Assembly (NCBI GenBank): GCA_913776255.1
Contig: CAJYLV010000006.1
Span: 1-54,935 of the forward strand
DNA: 54,935 nucleotides
Direction of reading: 5' to 3'
Source: an uncultured Sphingomonas sp.
GTDB lineage: Bacteria > Pseudomonadota > Alphaproteobacteria > Sphingomonadales > Sphingomonadaceae
Below are positions 9,021-18,380 of the stretch, piece by piece; position 1 is the stretch's first letter, and the number at the start of each line of letters is the position of its first letter. Below the pieces are notes generated by a model. The model was given only the letters and a program-made list of their open reading frames with translations. It was not told the origin of the DNA and did not search any database. The position numbers were made by a program, and so were the translations under genes.

Positions 9021-9187
9021 CGCTCCCGGCGTCGATCTGGCCGGTGGTCGACCTGTACTTCCTCGCCGCGCGCTTCGCCGCGCCGCTCGGCGGGCGCGTC
9101 CTGCCATGCCCCGGATCGCCCGCCGAACAGCCCGCCGCGCTGCTCGACGCCTTCGCCGTGCTCGACGAGGTGACCCGGGATGGCTGA
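8346..9187 (+). CDS. Tail assembly chaperone, -1 frameshift product (GT-like)
   Basis: Joining the 8346 frame to the -1 frame at GGGAAAC gives about 280 residues ending at the TGA 9185-9187. The shifted part reads sensibly (FGRTIYGGWELDG, LTLPASIWPVVDLYFLAARFA, LLDAFAVLDEVTRDG), although this frame has no well-placed start of its own. It ends with an 8-nt overlap into the next start at 9180. In lambda the GT protein recruits tail tube subunits to the tape measure. The fusion is inferred from the slippery site and from coding quality. Confidence 0.78.
8903..8909 (+). promoter_or_regulatory. Programmed -1 frameshift slippery heptamer GGGAAAC
   Basis: In the zero frame this reads G GGA AAC, a perfect X XXY YYZ heptamer and one base different from lambda's GGGAAAG. 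Both tRNAs can re-pair on GGG and AAA after slipping back one base. The -1 frame is then open until 9187. Confidence 0.8.
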
Positions 9188-9833
9188 CGACATCGAGCTG
9201 CTGCTCCCCGCCGGCGCGCTCGATGCCGCGGCCGACCGCATCGCACGCCGCTATCTGCGCGCCGGCACCCGGACGATCGCGATCGTCACCCGCCGCGCCG
9301 AGCAGCGGCTCGAACAGCTGACCCGCCAGACGGCCGGCGGCAAGCTCTGGCGCGCGTGGCAGTCGAGCGTCTATCCGGAGGGTGACCGCCCGGCGCGCGA
9401 TCCGGTCGGCGAGATCTGGGTCAAGGGCAATGCGCGCAGCCAGGGCGCGATGCGGTTCTGGAGCGAGCCGGGCACGATCCGCGGCCGGGACGGCAACTGG
9501 CTGCCCGTACCGCTCCCGGTCGCGGGCGGGCGCAACCGTCAGGGGCTGATCAGCCCGCACGAATGGGAGATGAGCCATCCAGAGTGGCGGCTCGACCTGC
9601 TCTGGCAGCCGGGCAAGCGGCCGCTGCTCGTCGCGCATCGCCGCCAGCACCGTCGCGACACCGGCGGCGCGCGCGGGCGCCGCAGCGCGGGGATCGTCGA
9701 GGGGCAGCCGATCTTCGCGCTCGTTCGCGACCGCCCGTTCCGCAACGCCTTCGCGATTGCTCCGGTCATCCGCATCGCCGAGGCCGAAATCCCCGCCGAA
9801 TACGCCCGCCAGGCGCAACCGGCCGCTTCGTAG
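9180..9833 (+). CDS. DUF6441-like phage tail-region protein
   Basis: A 217-residue basic protein lying between the tail chaperone and the tape measure. Its order of features resembles what I recall of DUF6441 phage proteins: a helical N-terminus with RTIAIVTRRAEQRLEQL, then GKLWRAWQSSVYP, the central WSEPGTIRGRDGNWLPVPLP and PEWRLDLLWQPGKRPLLVAH, and a hydrophobic/Arg end. The role is unknown and probably in tail assembly or the tail tip. It overlaps the frameshift product by 8 nt. Confidence 0.6.
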   Translation: MADDIELLLPAGALDAAADRIARRYLRAGTRTIAIVTRRAEQRLEQLTRQTAGGKLWRAWQSSVYPEGDRPARDPVGEIWVKGNARSQGAMRFWSEPGTIRGRDGNWLPVPLPVAGGRNRQGLISPHEWEMSHPEWRLDLLWQPGKRPLLVAHRRQHRRDTGGARGRRSAGIVEGQPIFALVRDRPFRNAFAIAPVIRIAEAEIPAEYARQAQPAAS

Positions 9834-9843
9834 GAGCGCGCCC

Positions 9844-12800
9844 ATGTCGACCGACATTATCGCGCGCCTGCAATTGCGCGCGGACCAGTTCAGCAGCGAG
9901 AATGCGCGCGCCTTCGCCGACCTGCGCCAGCGCGCCACCTCGACCGCGCAGCAGATCCGCGGGACGTGGTCGTCGGCGCTGACCGACGTCCAGCGGCTCG
10001 CGCAATCGGCGCTGGACGTCAAACCGACTAGGAGCGGTGCGCTCAACCTGTCGGGCGAGATCGCGCAGCTGACCGCGGCCGCACAGGCCGCCGATCGCCG
10101 GGCGGCCGCCTTCCGCATGGTCGAGGAAGCCTCGCAGCGCGTCGCGTTCGCCGAGGGCATCGCGACCGAGAAGGAGCTCCAGCGTGCCGATGCCGCCCGC
10201 GTCTCGGCGCGGATGGAGGAGGAGAACGCCGGCCAGATCCGCGCGCGGATCGCCGCGCTCAACCAGCTGCAGGTCGAGCTCGACGAGGTCGCCGCCGCTA
10301 CCGGCCGCAGCATCGCCGCCGGTCAGCACGCCAGCGGCGCGACCGCGCAGCAGCGCCAGTCGATGATCATGCTGGGGCAGCAGTTCCAGGACTTCGCGGT
10401 GCAGGTCGGGAGCGGCCAGAGCATCACCACCGCGTTCGCGCAGCAGATCGGCCAGGCCGGCTACGCGCTGCAGGGCATGGGCGGCCGGCTCGCCGGCGTC
10501 GCGGGCTTCCTTGGCAGCTTCGGTGGCATCGTGACGATGACCGCGGTGGTCGCGCTCGCGCCGCTGGTCGGCAAGCTGCTCGAGACCAACGATGCGCTGG
10601 GCGACGCCGAAAAGAAGATGCGCGAGGACGCGCGCGCGACCGAGATCAACGAGCAGGCGAAGAAGAATTTCGCCAGGACGGTCGAGGGCGTCACCGCGGC
10701 GGTTCGCGATCAGAATGACGCGCTCAAGAAGTCGATCGAGACGCAGCGGTCGGTCGCCGAGCAGGGCGAACGTGATGCCGGCGAGCGGCTGGCAGCCCTG
10801 ATCAAGCGACGCAGGGAGATTGAGAAGCAGCTCGGCGCCGCTCGCGCCGCTGCAGCCCGGGCTGTTCCGCACGACGCAGTCGGCGGTCCCACCGGCCCCG
10901 GTGAGCTCAACAATGCGGCGCTTGCATTCCGCAGGGTGCGTGAGCTCGAAGGGCAGCTGTCGGACATCAAGAAGAGGGGGCATGTTGCGACCGAAGCGTT
11001 CAACAGGGCGCGCGCTTCGATCTCTGAGCTGGATGCCGCCGCCTCGGTCGACCCGATCGTCCGCATCACCCAGCATTATGACGAAATGAAGCGCGCCGCC
11101 GAGCAGGCGGCGATCGCCAGCGGCAACGTGACCGGCGCACTGACGAAGGAGCTGGCGGCGATCGAGCGGCGGCGCGAGGCGGCGCTGAAGGCGGTGCGCG
11201 ATCGTCAGGCCGCCGAGAACCGCAAGCCGGGCGCGCTCGGCACGCAGCTCGCGGGCGAGAACGGCGCGGCCACGCTGGCGGCGGCAAGGCAGTATCTCGG
11301 CACCCGCGAGATCGGCGAGGGCAAGGCGACGTTGCGCGAGCTCTTCGGCACCGCCGGCATCTCGGTAGACCCGGAGAAGGTCGCATGGTGCGCGGCGTTC
11401 GTGAACGCGGTGCTCGCCGGGCAAGGGATCAAGGGCACCGGGAGCCTGTCGGCCCGGTCGTTCCTCACCTTCGGCACCGCCACCAACCGCCCGCTGCCCG
11501 GCGACATCGTCGTGCTGCGGCGGGGCACCGGCGACCAGGGGCATGTCGGCTTCTTCGAGGGCACCGACGCGCGCGGACGGATCCGCGTCACCGGCGGCAA
11601 TCAGGGGCGCGACGGTGCGGTCACCTCCACGAGCTTCGCGCGCGACGAGGTGCTCGCCTTCCGCCGCGCGCCGACCGCGTCGCACAGCTATGCCGAGCAG
11701 CTACGCCAGGAAAAGGAGGCGGCCGCCGCGGCGAAGCGCGCCAACGAGCAGCTCGAAACGTCGCTCGACCATCTCGCCCGACGGTACGACCCGGTCGCCT
11801 CGGCCGCGCGCGTCTACCGCGAGGAGCTCGGCGAGATCTTCAAGCTGGTCGCGGCCGGCAAGCTGACGCAGGGCGAGGGGTTCGACTATGCGATGCGCGC
11901 GCGCCAGCAGGCGGTCGCGACCCGCGCACAGGGGTTCGACGCCGCGTTCCGCGAGACGATCGGCGGCGACGCAATCGCGAGGGCGGTCGAGGAGCTGAAC
12001 AGCGGGATCATGTCGGGCGCCGATCTGTGGGCGCACCGGCTCGAGCTCGGCGCAATGGGCGCCGGTGAGGCGCTGTCCGGCGCGGTGGCCAGCGTCGCCG
12101 AGATGTTCGGGCTGCGGACCTCCGGCCCGCTGACCCACATGCTGCGCCCCGGCGGCATCGCCGGCCAGTCGGCCGAGACCGCGCAGCTGATCAGCCAGGC
12201 GCTCAAGGCGACCGGGCTGAACCTGTCGCCGGCATCGATCGACAAACTGTCGGGCGTGCTGGCCGGCGCGGCAATGGGGCAGATCGGCGGGTCGGTCTTC
12301 TCGTCGATCACCGGCTCGAAACAGAGCAAGGCCGGCTCGGCGATCGGCGGCGTGATCGGCGAGGTGGCCGGCAAGGCGGTCGCGGGCACGATCACCAAGG
12401 CGGTCGGCGGCAAATTGGGTGACATGCTCGGCAAGGCGGCCGGCCCGGTCGGCGCGTTGCTGATCGGCGCGCTCGGTGGCGTGATCGGCAACCTGTTCGC
12501 CAAGACGCCGCGCGGATCGGCGACCATCACCTCGGTCAACAGGTCGGCTGGGCTATCGGGCGACAGGCAGGTGACCGACGGACTGTCGGGCAGCGCCAGG
12601 AGTGTCCAGACCGCGCTGCGGCGGGTCGCCGATGCATTCGGCGCCGAGATGGGCTCCTTCGCGGTGTCGATTGGCAAGGGGAAGAACAATTTCCGCGTCT
12701 CGTCGACCGGCTCGGCGCAGGTCGGTGCGAAGAACCCGCGCAACGCCTCGATCATCTACGACGGTCCGGACGAGGCGACCGCGATCCTTGTCGCGACGCA

Positions 12801-13587
12801 GGACGCGATCCGCGACGGCGCGATCAGGATCGGCAAGACCGCGCAGCGCGTGCTGTCGCTCGGCATCGATCTCGACGCCGCGCTCGCCAAGGCGGTGCTG
12901 ATCGAGAGCGTGCCGCGTGAGCTGAAGGCGCTGCTCGACCCGGTCGGCGCCGCGGTCGACGATCTCAATCGCAAGTTCCGCAAGACCGTCGCCGCGTTGC
13001 AGGAGGGCGGTGCGTCGGCCGAGGAGATGGCGCAGGCCGAGCGGCTGTACAATCTCCAGCTCCAGCAGGTGAAGACGTCGACCGCCTCGGCGTCAGCCTC
13101 GCTCAAGACCTTTCTTACCGACCTGAAGCTGGGCAGCGCCTCTCCCTATTCGTACCGCGACCAGGAGGCGACCGCGCTGGCGCAGCTCCAGCCGTATCTC
13201 GACCAGATCGATGCCGGGCAGCGGATCGACCAGGACAAATACCAGTCGGCGGCGCGCGCGTACCTCGACGTCGAGCGCGAGCTGTACGGCTCGACGTCGA
13301 AATATTTTGACGCGCAGGCGCTGATCCAGGCGGCGACCGCCAAGGCAATCGAGACGATCGACAATGCGGTACCGATCGCCGGCGGTGTCGAGAATCCGTT
13401 CGCGAAGGCGACCGCCGAGAGCGCGGCGAAGACCGCGGCGAACACCCAGACCGGCAACGAGCTGCTCGACCAGCTGTCCGGGCAGATGAACGACGTGCGC
13501 GCGCTGCTCGAGCGCATGTCGGCCCGCGGCGGCGGGCTGGGCGATGGCTTCATCGGCGCGGATCGCGCCTTCGTGGGGATGGCCTGA
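9844..13587 (+). CDS. Tail tape measure protein with embedded peptidoglycan hydrolase domain
   Basis: A 1247-residue tape measure that sets tail length and is ejected ahead of DNA. The N-terminal ~210 residues are long coiled coils. Hydrophobic segments occur at about 215-250 (GVAGFLGSFGGIVTMTAVVA) and in the Gly/Ala-rich zone 820-890. Residues about 475-612 are an inserted CHAP/TIGR02594-like hydrolase: ARQYLGTREIGEGK, WCAAFVNAVL (Cys ~515), LPGDIVVLRRG, GHVGFFEG (His ~567), VTGGNQG. It could open the cell wall during DNA entry. ATG 9844 is chosen because it follows the previous stop by about 10 nt. The stop overlaps the next ATG. Confidence 0.9.
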   Translation: MSTDIIARLQLRADQFSSENARAFADLRQRATSTAQQIRGTWSSALTDVQRLAQSALDVKPTRSGALNLSGEIAQLTAAAQAADRRAAAFRMVEEASQRVAFAEGIATEKELQRADAARVSARMEEENAGQIRARIAALNQLQVELDEVAAATGRSIAAGQHASGATAQQRQSMIMLGQQFQDFAVQVGSGQSITTAFAQQIGQAGYALQGMGGRLAGVAGFLGSFGGIVTMTAVVALAPLVGKLLETNDALGDAEKKMREDARATEINEQAKKNFARTVEGVTAAVRDQNDALKKSIETQRSVAEQGERDAGERLAALIKRRREIEKQLGAARAAAARAVPHDAVGGPTGPGELNNAALAFRRVRELEGQLSDIKKRGHVATEAFNRARASISELDAAASVDPIVRITQHYDEMKRAAEQAAIASGNVTGALTKELAAIERRREAALKAVRDRQAAENRKPGALGTQLAGENGAATLAAARQYLGTREIGEGKATLRELFGTAGISVDPEKVAWCAAFVNAVLAGQGIKGTGSLSARSFLTFGTATNRPLPGDIVVLRRGTGDQGHVGFFEGTDARGRIRVTGGNQGRDGAVTSTSFARDEVLAFRRAPTASHSYAEQLRQEKEAAAAAKRANEQLETSLDHLARRYDPVASAARVYREELGEIFKLVAAGKLTQGEGFDYAMRARQQAVATRAQGFDAAFRETIGGDAIARAVEELNSGIMSGADLWAHRLELGAMGAGEALSGAVASVAEMFGLRTSGPLTHMLRPGGIAGQSAETAQLISQALKATGLNLSPASIDKLSGVLAGAAMGQIGGSVFSSITGSKQSKAGSAIGGVIGEVAGKAVAGTITKAVGGKLGDMLGKAAGPVGALLIGALGGVIGNLFAKTPRGSATITSVNRSAGLSGDRQVTDGLSGSARSVQTALRRVADAFGAEMGSFAVSIGKGKNNFRVSSTGSAQVGAKNPRNASIIYDGPDEATAILVATQDAIRDGAIRIGKTAQRVLSLGIDLDAALAKAVLIESVPRELKALLDPVGAAVDDLNRKFRKTVAALQEGGASAEEMAQAERLYNLQLQQVKTSTASASASLKTFLTDLKLGSASPYSYRDQEATALAQLQPYLDQIDAGQRIDQDKYQSAARAYLDVERELYGSTSKYFDAQALIQAATAKAIETIDNAVPIAGGVENPFAKATAESAAKTAANTQTGNELLDQLSGQMNDVRALLERMSARGGGLGDGFIGADRAFVGMA

Positions 13588-13949
13588 TGCCAGCGGACAT
13601 CAACGATATCGCCGCGGCGACCCGCGCCGCCGCGGTCGCAATGTGGTCGGATGGCATTACCGCCGGCCGTTATCCGAATGCGCGCGACGGTACGGTGACG
13701 CCGGCGCCCGGTTACTTCGACAGGATCGACGACGCTCAGGCAGTCGCCAACGCCCGCGGCGTCCTGATCGGCGCCGAGCGGCGTCGTTTCGCCGCCGACG
13801 TCGAGGAGCTGATCTGGCCCGATGTCGAGAGCGGGGTGCCCGTCGTCCGGCTGATCGACGACGAGCAGCACGCGGACCTGCCCTGCCTGACCGCGCGGAT
13901 CGAGATCGATCTCGATGCGGGGACCACCTCCCTCGAGCTGTTCGGGTAA
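13587..13949 (+). CDS. Phage tail-tip region protein, unknown
   Basis: A 120-residue acidic protein (AAATRAAAVAMWSDGITAGRYPN; LIDDEQHADLPCLTARIEIDLDAG). It overlaps the tape measure stop by one base and precedes another tail-tip gene. The position matches small minor tail proteins such as lambda M or L, but no family is recognised from the sequence itself. Confidence 0.6.
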   Translation: MPADINDIAAATRAAAVAMWSDGITAGRYPNARDGTVTPAPGYFDRIDDAQAVANARGVLIGAERRRFAADVEELIWPDVESGVPVVRLIDDEQHADLPCLTARIEIDLDAGTTSLELFG

Positions 13950-13953
13950 GCGG

Positions 13954-14787
13954 GTGGCGAACGCGCTCATCATCGAGCCTTACGGCTTTTCGATCGCCCG
14001 CGCCGATCAGCTGCAGGGCTGCCCTGCATCCAACCTCGCGAATGACTATCGTGGCGTGATCTGGCGCGCGCCGCCCGGCAACACGGCATCGCTCGTGGTG
14101 GATCTCGGCGATGACCGGCCGGTCGACGTCGTGATGCTGTTCGGGCTGGCCGGCAACGTTCCGGCGACCGCCAGCGTGATCATGGCCGGCGCCACGTCGG
14201 TGCAGGGGCCGGGCTTCGATGGCCAGTCCGTCCGGGACGGCGGCTCCGGGCCCGGCTCCTTCTCCGTCGAGACCGGCGTTGCCCCGTTCGCAGGCAGCGA
14301 CCCGACCAGCCCCGGCAACGGTGTTCTGTTCTGGCGCAAGCCGAGCGACTGGCCGGCGAACATTCGCTACCTGAGCCTGTATGCGACCGGCCTGACCGCT
14401 ACGGGGTATCTCATCGCCAGCCGGCTCGTGATCGGCCAGGCGATCGTGCTCGAGCGCAATTTCAGCTTCGGCGCCGAGTTCGGCGTCAAGGATCTCGGTG
14501 CCGTCGAATTTTCACGCCGCGGCGTCCTGCTGCGCAACCGCGGCGCGAAGCTGCGCACCATGTCGCTGACCTTCTCGTCACTGCGCCGCGACGAGGTCGA
14601 GCAGCTGACCGCGCCGCTGCTGCAGCGGATCGGTAACACCGACTGCGTCGCGCTGGTCACCGATCCCGCGCCGCACGCGCAGCGCCAGAGCCGCTGCTAC
14701 TTCGGCCCGCTGGTCGGCGATCTTGGCCAGACGTGGCGCCGCGCGAATGCGTGGGAGGCGAAGATCAACATGGTGAGCCTGTTCTGA
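13954..14787 (+). CDS. Putative minor/distal tail protein
   Basis: A 277-residue protein rich in beta strands (SLVVDLGDDRPVDVVMLFGLAG; WPANIRYLSLYATGL; FSRRGVLLRNRGAKLRTMSLTF). It probably belongs to the tail tip between tape measure and hub. The GTG at 13954 is preferred to the ATG at 13915 because the latter would overlap the previous gene by 35 nt. Its TGA overlaps the hub gene ATG (ATGA). The role is inferred from position only. Confidence 0.6.
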   Translation: MANALIIEPYGFSIARADQLQGCPASNLANDYRGVIWRAPPGNTASLVVDLGDDRPVDVVMLFGLAGNVPATASVIMAGATSVQGPGFDGQSVRDGGSGPGSFSVETGVAPFAGSDPTSPGNGVLFWRKPSDWPANIRYLSLYATGLTATGYLIASRLVIGQAIVLERNFSFGAEFGVKDLGAVEFSRRGVLLRNRGAKLRTMSLTFSSLRRDEVEQLTAPLLQRIGNTDCVALVTDPAPHAQRQSRCYFGPLVGDLGQTWRRANAWEAKINMVSLF

Positions 14788-17700
14788 TGCTCGGTGTTGT
14801 CATCCAGATCGACGCGCGTGAGCCGGTGACCGGTGCGGCGGTACCGCTGCGTGCCGCGAGCCACGATCATCCCGACGTCTGCCACCTGACCGATCAGGTC
14901 GCCTGGCCGGTGATCGCCAAGCTGCCCAGGCTCGGCTACGACCTGTTCGACGGCGCATTCGAAGGACGGATCGAGACGCCGAGCGCCAGCATGTCGATCG
15001 GCATCGAGCCGTGGCCGGCGTTCGCGTCCCTCGCAATCGCCGACACGCGCTTCCGGCTGTGGACCGGCGAGGTCGGCGCGCCGCTTGCGGCGTGGACGCA
15101 GCGCGTCGAGGCGCGCGTGACGCAGCAGCCGGCGATCGTTGACGGTCGCGCCGAGCTGACCTTTGCGGTCGACGACCGCTGGCTCGATCGCGCCTTGCTC
15201 GCGACCTATGCCGGCACGACCGGCGCGGAAGGGCCGGCGACGATCAGGGGCCAGATCAAGCCGCTCGCGCTCGGCGCGCCGCGCTACGTGCCCGGCGTGC
15301 TGGTCGATCCGGTTACGTCGTTGTTCCAGATCTCGGGGCACGGCCCGATCGTCGCGGTCGATGCCGCGCTCGAACGGCTGCTCCGCTACGGGCCGCCAAT
15401 TCGCGACTATCCGACGCTCGCCGAGCTGCTCGCCGCGGCGATCCCGGCCGGGTGCTGGGCGACCGCGCTGTCGGGCGGGTGGGCGCGTTTCGGGGCGCCG
15501 CCGATCGGGCAGGTCTGCTTCATGGTCCGCGGCGATGCGGGTAGTCCCGACGGCTGGTCGCGGCGCCCCGGCCAGCAGATCCGCAGGCTGGCGTTGCTGT
15601 CGGGGGGTGCCGGGCGGGTCGCTGACGCCTCGCTCAACGCGCTCGATCTCGCGCGGCCATATGACCTGTCGCTGTACCTCGACCAGCAGACCACCGCGCG
15701 GGCGTTGATCCAGGAGGTGGCGGCGAGCGTCAATGCGGTCGCCGGCGTGTCGTGGATGGGGCGGCTGTTCGTCCGGCCGGTCGCGATCGGCGCACCGACG
15801 CTGACGCTTGCGGCCGACGGCGCGGCGCTTCCGCCGGTCTCCAGGGTCCGTCAGCTCGAGGTCGCCCCGCCGTTCGGCAAGCTGGCGATCACCGCCGAGC
15901 GGACCTGGTCGGTGCATGCGCTTGCCGACATCGCCTTCACTGCGACGCTGATCGACATGGGCGCATGGGCGGCGGCGACGACGTACCGTGAGGGCAATAT
16001 CGTCCAGCAGCAGGGCTCGAGCTGGGTCTACACGAACCCGGTCCCGTCCGCCGGCAATGCGCCGCCGCAGCTGCCCACGCTCAGCAATGCCTATTGGCGC
16101 GTGCTTGCCAAGGCCGGCGACCCGGGGACCGACGCGGAAACCTACACGCTGTCGTCCATCGGCTTGACGGCGTCGCGTGAGGCGCAGCCCGCCGGCTATC
16201 GCCACGGATTGTGGAAGGGCGACGGGACGATCTTCGTCGACCCCGACAACGGCAACACCTCCGCCGATTTCGCACGAAGCTATTCGGTGTGCTGGCGGCG
16301 GAGCCGCAACGACTGGAAGGTCCGCCACTTCGACGTCTACGGCAACGGCGAGATCACCTATCCGGCCGACGACTATGCCGGCGGCGACCGGCACGGCGTG
16401 CAGGGGATGATCAACCTGCTCGCGAGCATCCCGGCCGGTACGCCGGTGGCGATCTACACGTCGGACGAGCCCGCCGGCAATCACGCCGGGCGCGCTGACC
16501 TGATCGCCCAGATCCTGAGCTGTGGTGGATCGCGCGCCAGATACGTCGACGGAATGAGGGTGCGCGGGGCGTACACGCTAGTCGGCGTCAAGGGCTGGGC
16601 CGAGGGGCGCGGGTACGAGACGGTCTTCAGCGGCGGCGATGCGAGCCGCGACGCTGTGATCCAGACGACCTTCAGCATCATCGGCGGCATCCCGGCCTCG
16701 GCGATCGCCGGCTTGCCCGGGGAGAAGGGCAAGGACGGCCAGACCTGGTACCAGTATTTCGCCTATGCCAATTCGCCCGACGGCGCCGTCGACTTCACCA
16801 CCGGGGCGCCGGCCGGTCGCTCGTTCGTCGGCTTCGCGCATGGCACCTCGCCGGACAAGCCGACGGCACCGGAGGCGTACGCCTGGTCCGAATACAAGGG
16901 GCCGCCGTTCGGCATCGCCACGCGCGGCCGGGTGGTCGCGGCCGGTCGCCAGCTGATCAAGACCGGCGGCACGAACGACTGGGACAGCGATGCCTATTCG
17001 ACGATCGGCTTTCGCGGCGGCGCGGTCGCATCGTTCAGGCCGGGGCAGACCAATTGCTCGATCATGGCTGGGCTCAACACCGACCCGACCGCCGACGCCT
17101 CCTACGGGTCGCTCGACTATGCCTGGTACATCGTCAGCGACGGCACCTCGCAGATCTATGAGAACGGCCAGTGGCGGGCCAGCTTCGGCGCCTATTCGAC
17201 CGACACCGCCTATCAGGTGCTTTATGACGGCCGCTACGTCGTCTATTATGCGAACGGTATCGAGCATCGTCGCGTAGATCACGGGGCCAACGCCCTTTTC
17301 TACTTCGACAGCAGCTTCGCGACCCCGGGCGGGCGGCTCTACGATGTCGACTTCGCAGCACGCGGGGCAGACGGTTTGAAAGGCGCGGACGGGATCAATC
17401 CGCCGCTCGTGACCATCGCGGCGTCACCGCAGCTGCTGCGCTACATACCTGGCATCGGTTATGTCGGCGGCCCGGTTACCTTCACCGCGACGCTGACCAA
17501 CGCGATCGGGCCGGTCTCGTTCAGCTCGGCGAACGGCCACCAGCTTTACGGCCGCGACGACATTTCGTTCGGCACCAACACGATGACGATCAACGCTGCG
17601 CGAATGCAGACAGTCGTCGATTACAACGAGAGCCAGGGTTGGGGCGCCCACGAAACGATTGTGGCCTCCGCGGGCGGTGCCAGCGCCCGGGTGTCGGTGA

Positions 17701-18380
17701 CGAAGATCGTTGATGGCGCGAAGGGCGATCCGGTGTTCGGCTTCGTCCAGGAGGACAATCCCGGCAACGGGCAGTTCGATCGCCAGATCTGGTATCAGCC
17801 CGCCGCCAGACAGTCGTGGTACTGGCTGAACGGCCAGTGGAACCGGACCGGCGGCCTGCTCGCCGCGCAGGATCTGATCGCCTCGAGCGCGCAGATCGGC
17901 AACCTCGTCGTCATCGGCGCGCACATCAGGGATCTCGAGGTCAGCACCCTCAAGATCGCCAACCAGGCGGTGTCCAACTCGGTCGCAGTCCAGCCGGCGC
18001 AGACCACCTTCCGACCGCCGGCCAACGGACAGGCGGTGATCTGCTCGGTGTCTACCACCGCCTTCGGCGCAGGCGCGATCCGCATCGATTTCCAGGCGGT
18101 CATCGACTACGTCCGCTACAGCCAGGCCGGCAATTCGGCGCAATATTACCTGCGGCGCAACCAGGGCGGCGCCTACACCGAAGTCGGCGGTGGCGGTTAC
18201 CTCAAGTCGCTCCAGAACAGCAGCAGCGCCGGCGGCACCCCCAATGCGTGGTGGATGGACACGCCGGAGGCCGGGTCGGTGACCTACGAGGTGGTGGCGG
18301 TCCTCAACCAGGACAACGACCCCAACGGCTACTGGATCGCCCGGCAAATCTGGATCGTTCTTCAGGAGATGAAGCGATGA
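14787..18380 (+). CDS. Tail tip/host-specificity protein (J-like) with ILEI/FAM3-like domain
   Basis: A 1197-residue multidomain tip protein, probably the host-recognition hub. Order: N-terminal beta-rich hub part (1-390); a short aromatic module like chitin-binding repeats (AWAAATTYREGNIVQQQ...YWRVLAKAGD, ~390-450); about 470-612, a segment matching the ILEI/FAM3 pattern (VRHFDVYGNG, LLASIPAGTPVAIYTSDE, LVGVKGW); a collagen-like GLPGEKGKDG; a WYQYFAYANSPDG...AYAWSEYKGP module common in phage tips; a lectin-like region (~700-865); and a C-terminal coil of SSAQIGNLVVIGAHIRDLEV type as in J proteins. Domain calls are from pattern memory. Start and stop overlap both neighbours. Confidence 0.82.
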   Translation: MLGVVIQIDAREPVTGAAVPLRAASHDHPDVCHLTDQVAWPVIAKLPRLGYDLFDGAFEGRIETPSASMSIGIEPWPAFASLAIADTRFRLWTGEVGAPLAAWTQRVEARVTQQPAIVDGRAELTFAVDDRWLDRALLATYAGTTGAEGPATIRGQIKPLALGAPRYVPGVLVDPVTSLFQISGHGPIVAVDAALERLLRYGPPIRDYPTLAELLAAAIPAGCWATALSGGWARFGAPPIGQVCFMVRGDAGSPDGWSRRPGQQIRRLALLSGGAGRVADASLNALDLARPYDLSLYLDQQTTARALIQEVAASVNAVAGVSWMGRLFVRPVAIGAPTLTLAADGAALPPVSRVRQLEVAPPFGKLAITAERTWSVHALADIAFTATLIDMGAWAAATTYREGNIVQQQGSSWVYTNPVPSAGNAPPQLPTLSNAYWRVLAKAGDPGTDAETYTLSSIGLTASREAQPAGYRHGLWKGDGTIFVDPDNGNTSADFARSYSVCWRRSRNDWKVRHFDVYGNGEITYPADDYAGGDRHGVQGMINLLASIPAGTPVAIYTSDEPAGNHAGRADLIAQILSCGGSRARYVDGMRVRGAYTLVGVKGWAEGRGYETVFSGGDASRDAVIQTTFSIIGGIPASAIAGLPGEKGKDGQTWYQYFAYANSPDGAVDFTTGAPAGRSFVGFAHGTSPDKPTAPEAYAWSEYKGPPFGIATRGRVVAAGRQLIKTGGTNDWDSDAYSTIGFRGGAVASFRPGQTNCSIMAGLNTDPTADASYGSLDYAWYIVSDGTSQIYENGQWRASFGAYSTDTAYQVLYDGRYVVYYANGIEHRRVDHGANALFYFDSSFATPGGRLYDVDFAARGADGLKGADGINPPLVTIAASPQLLRYIPGIGYVGGPVTFTATLTNAIGPVSFSSANGHQLYGRDDISFGTNTMTINAARMQTVVDYNESQGWGAHETIVASAGGASARVSVTKIVDGAKGDPVFGFVQEDNPGNGQFDRQIWYQPAARQSWYWLNGQWNRTGGLLAAQDLIASSAQIGNLVVIGAHIRDLEVSTLKIANQAVSNSVAVQPAQTTFRPPANGQAVICSVSTTAFGAGAIRIDFQAVIDYVRYSQAGNSAQYYLRRNQGGAYTEVGGGGYLKSLQNSSSAGGTPNAWWMDTPEAGSVTYEVVAVLNQDNDPNGYWIARQIWIVLQEMKR

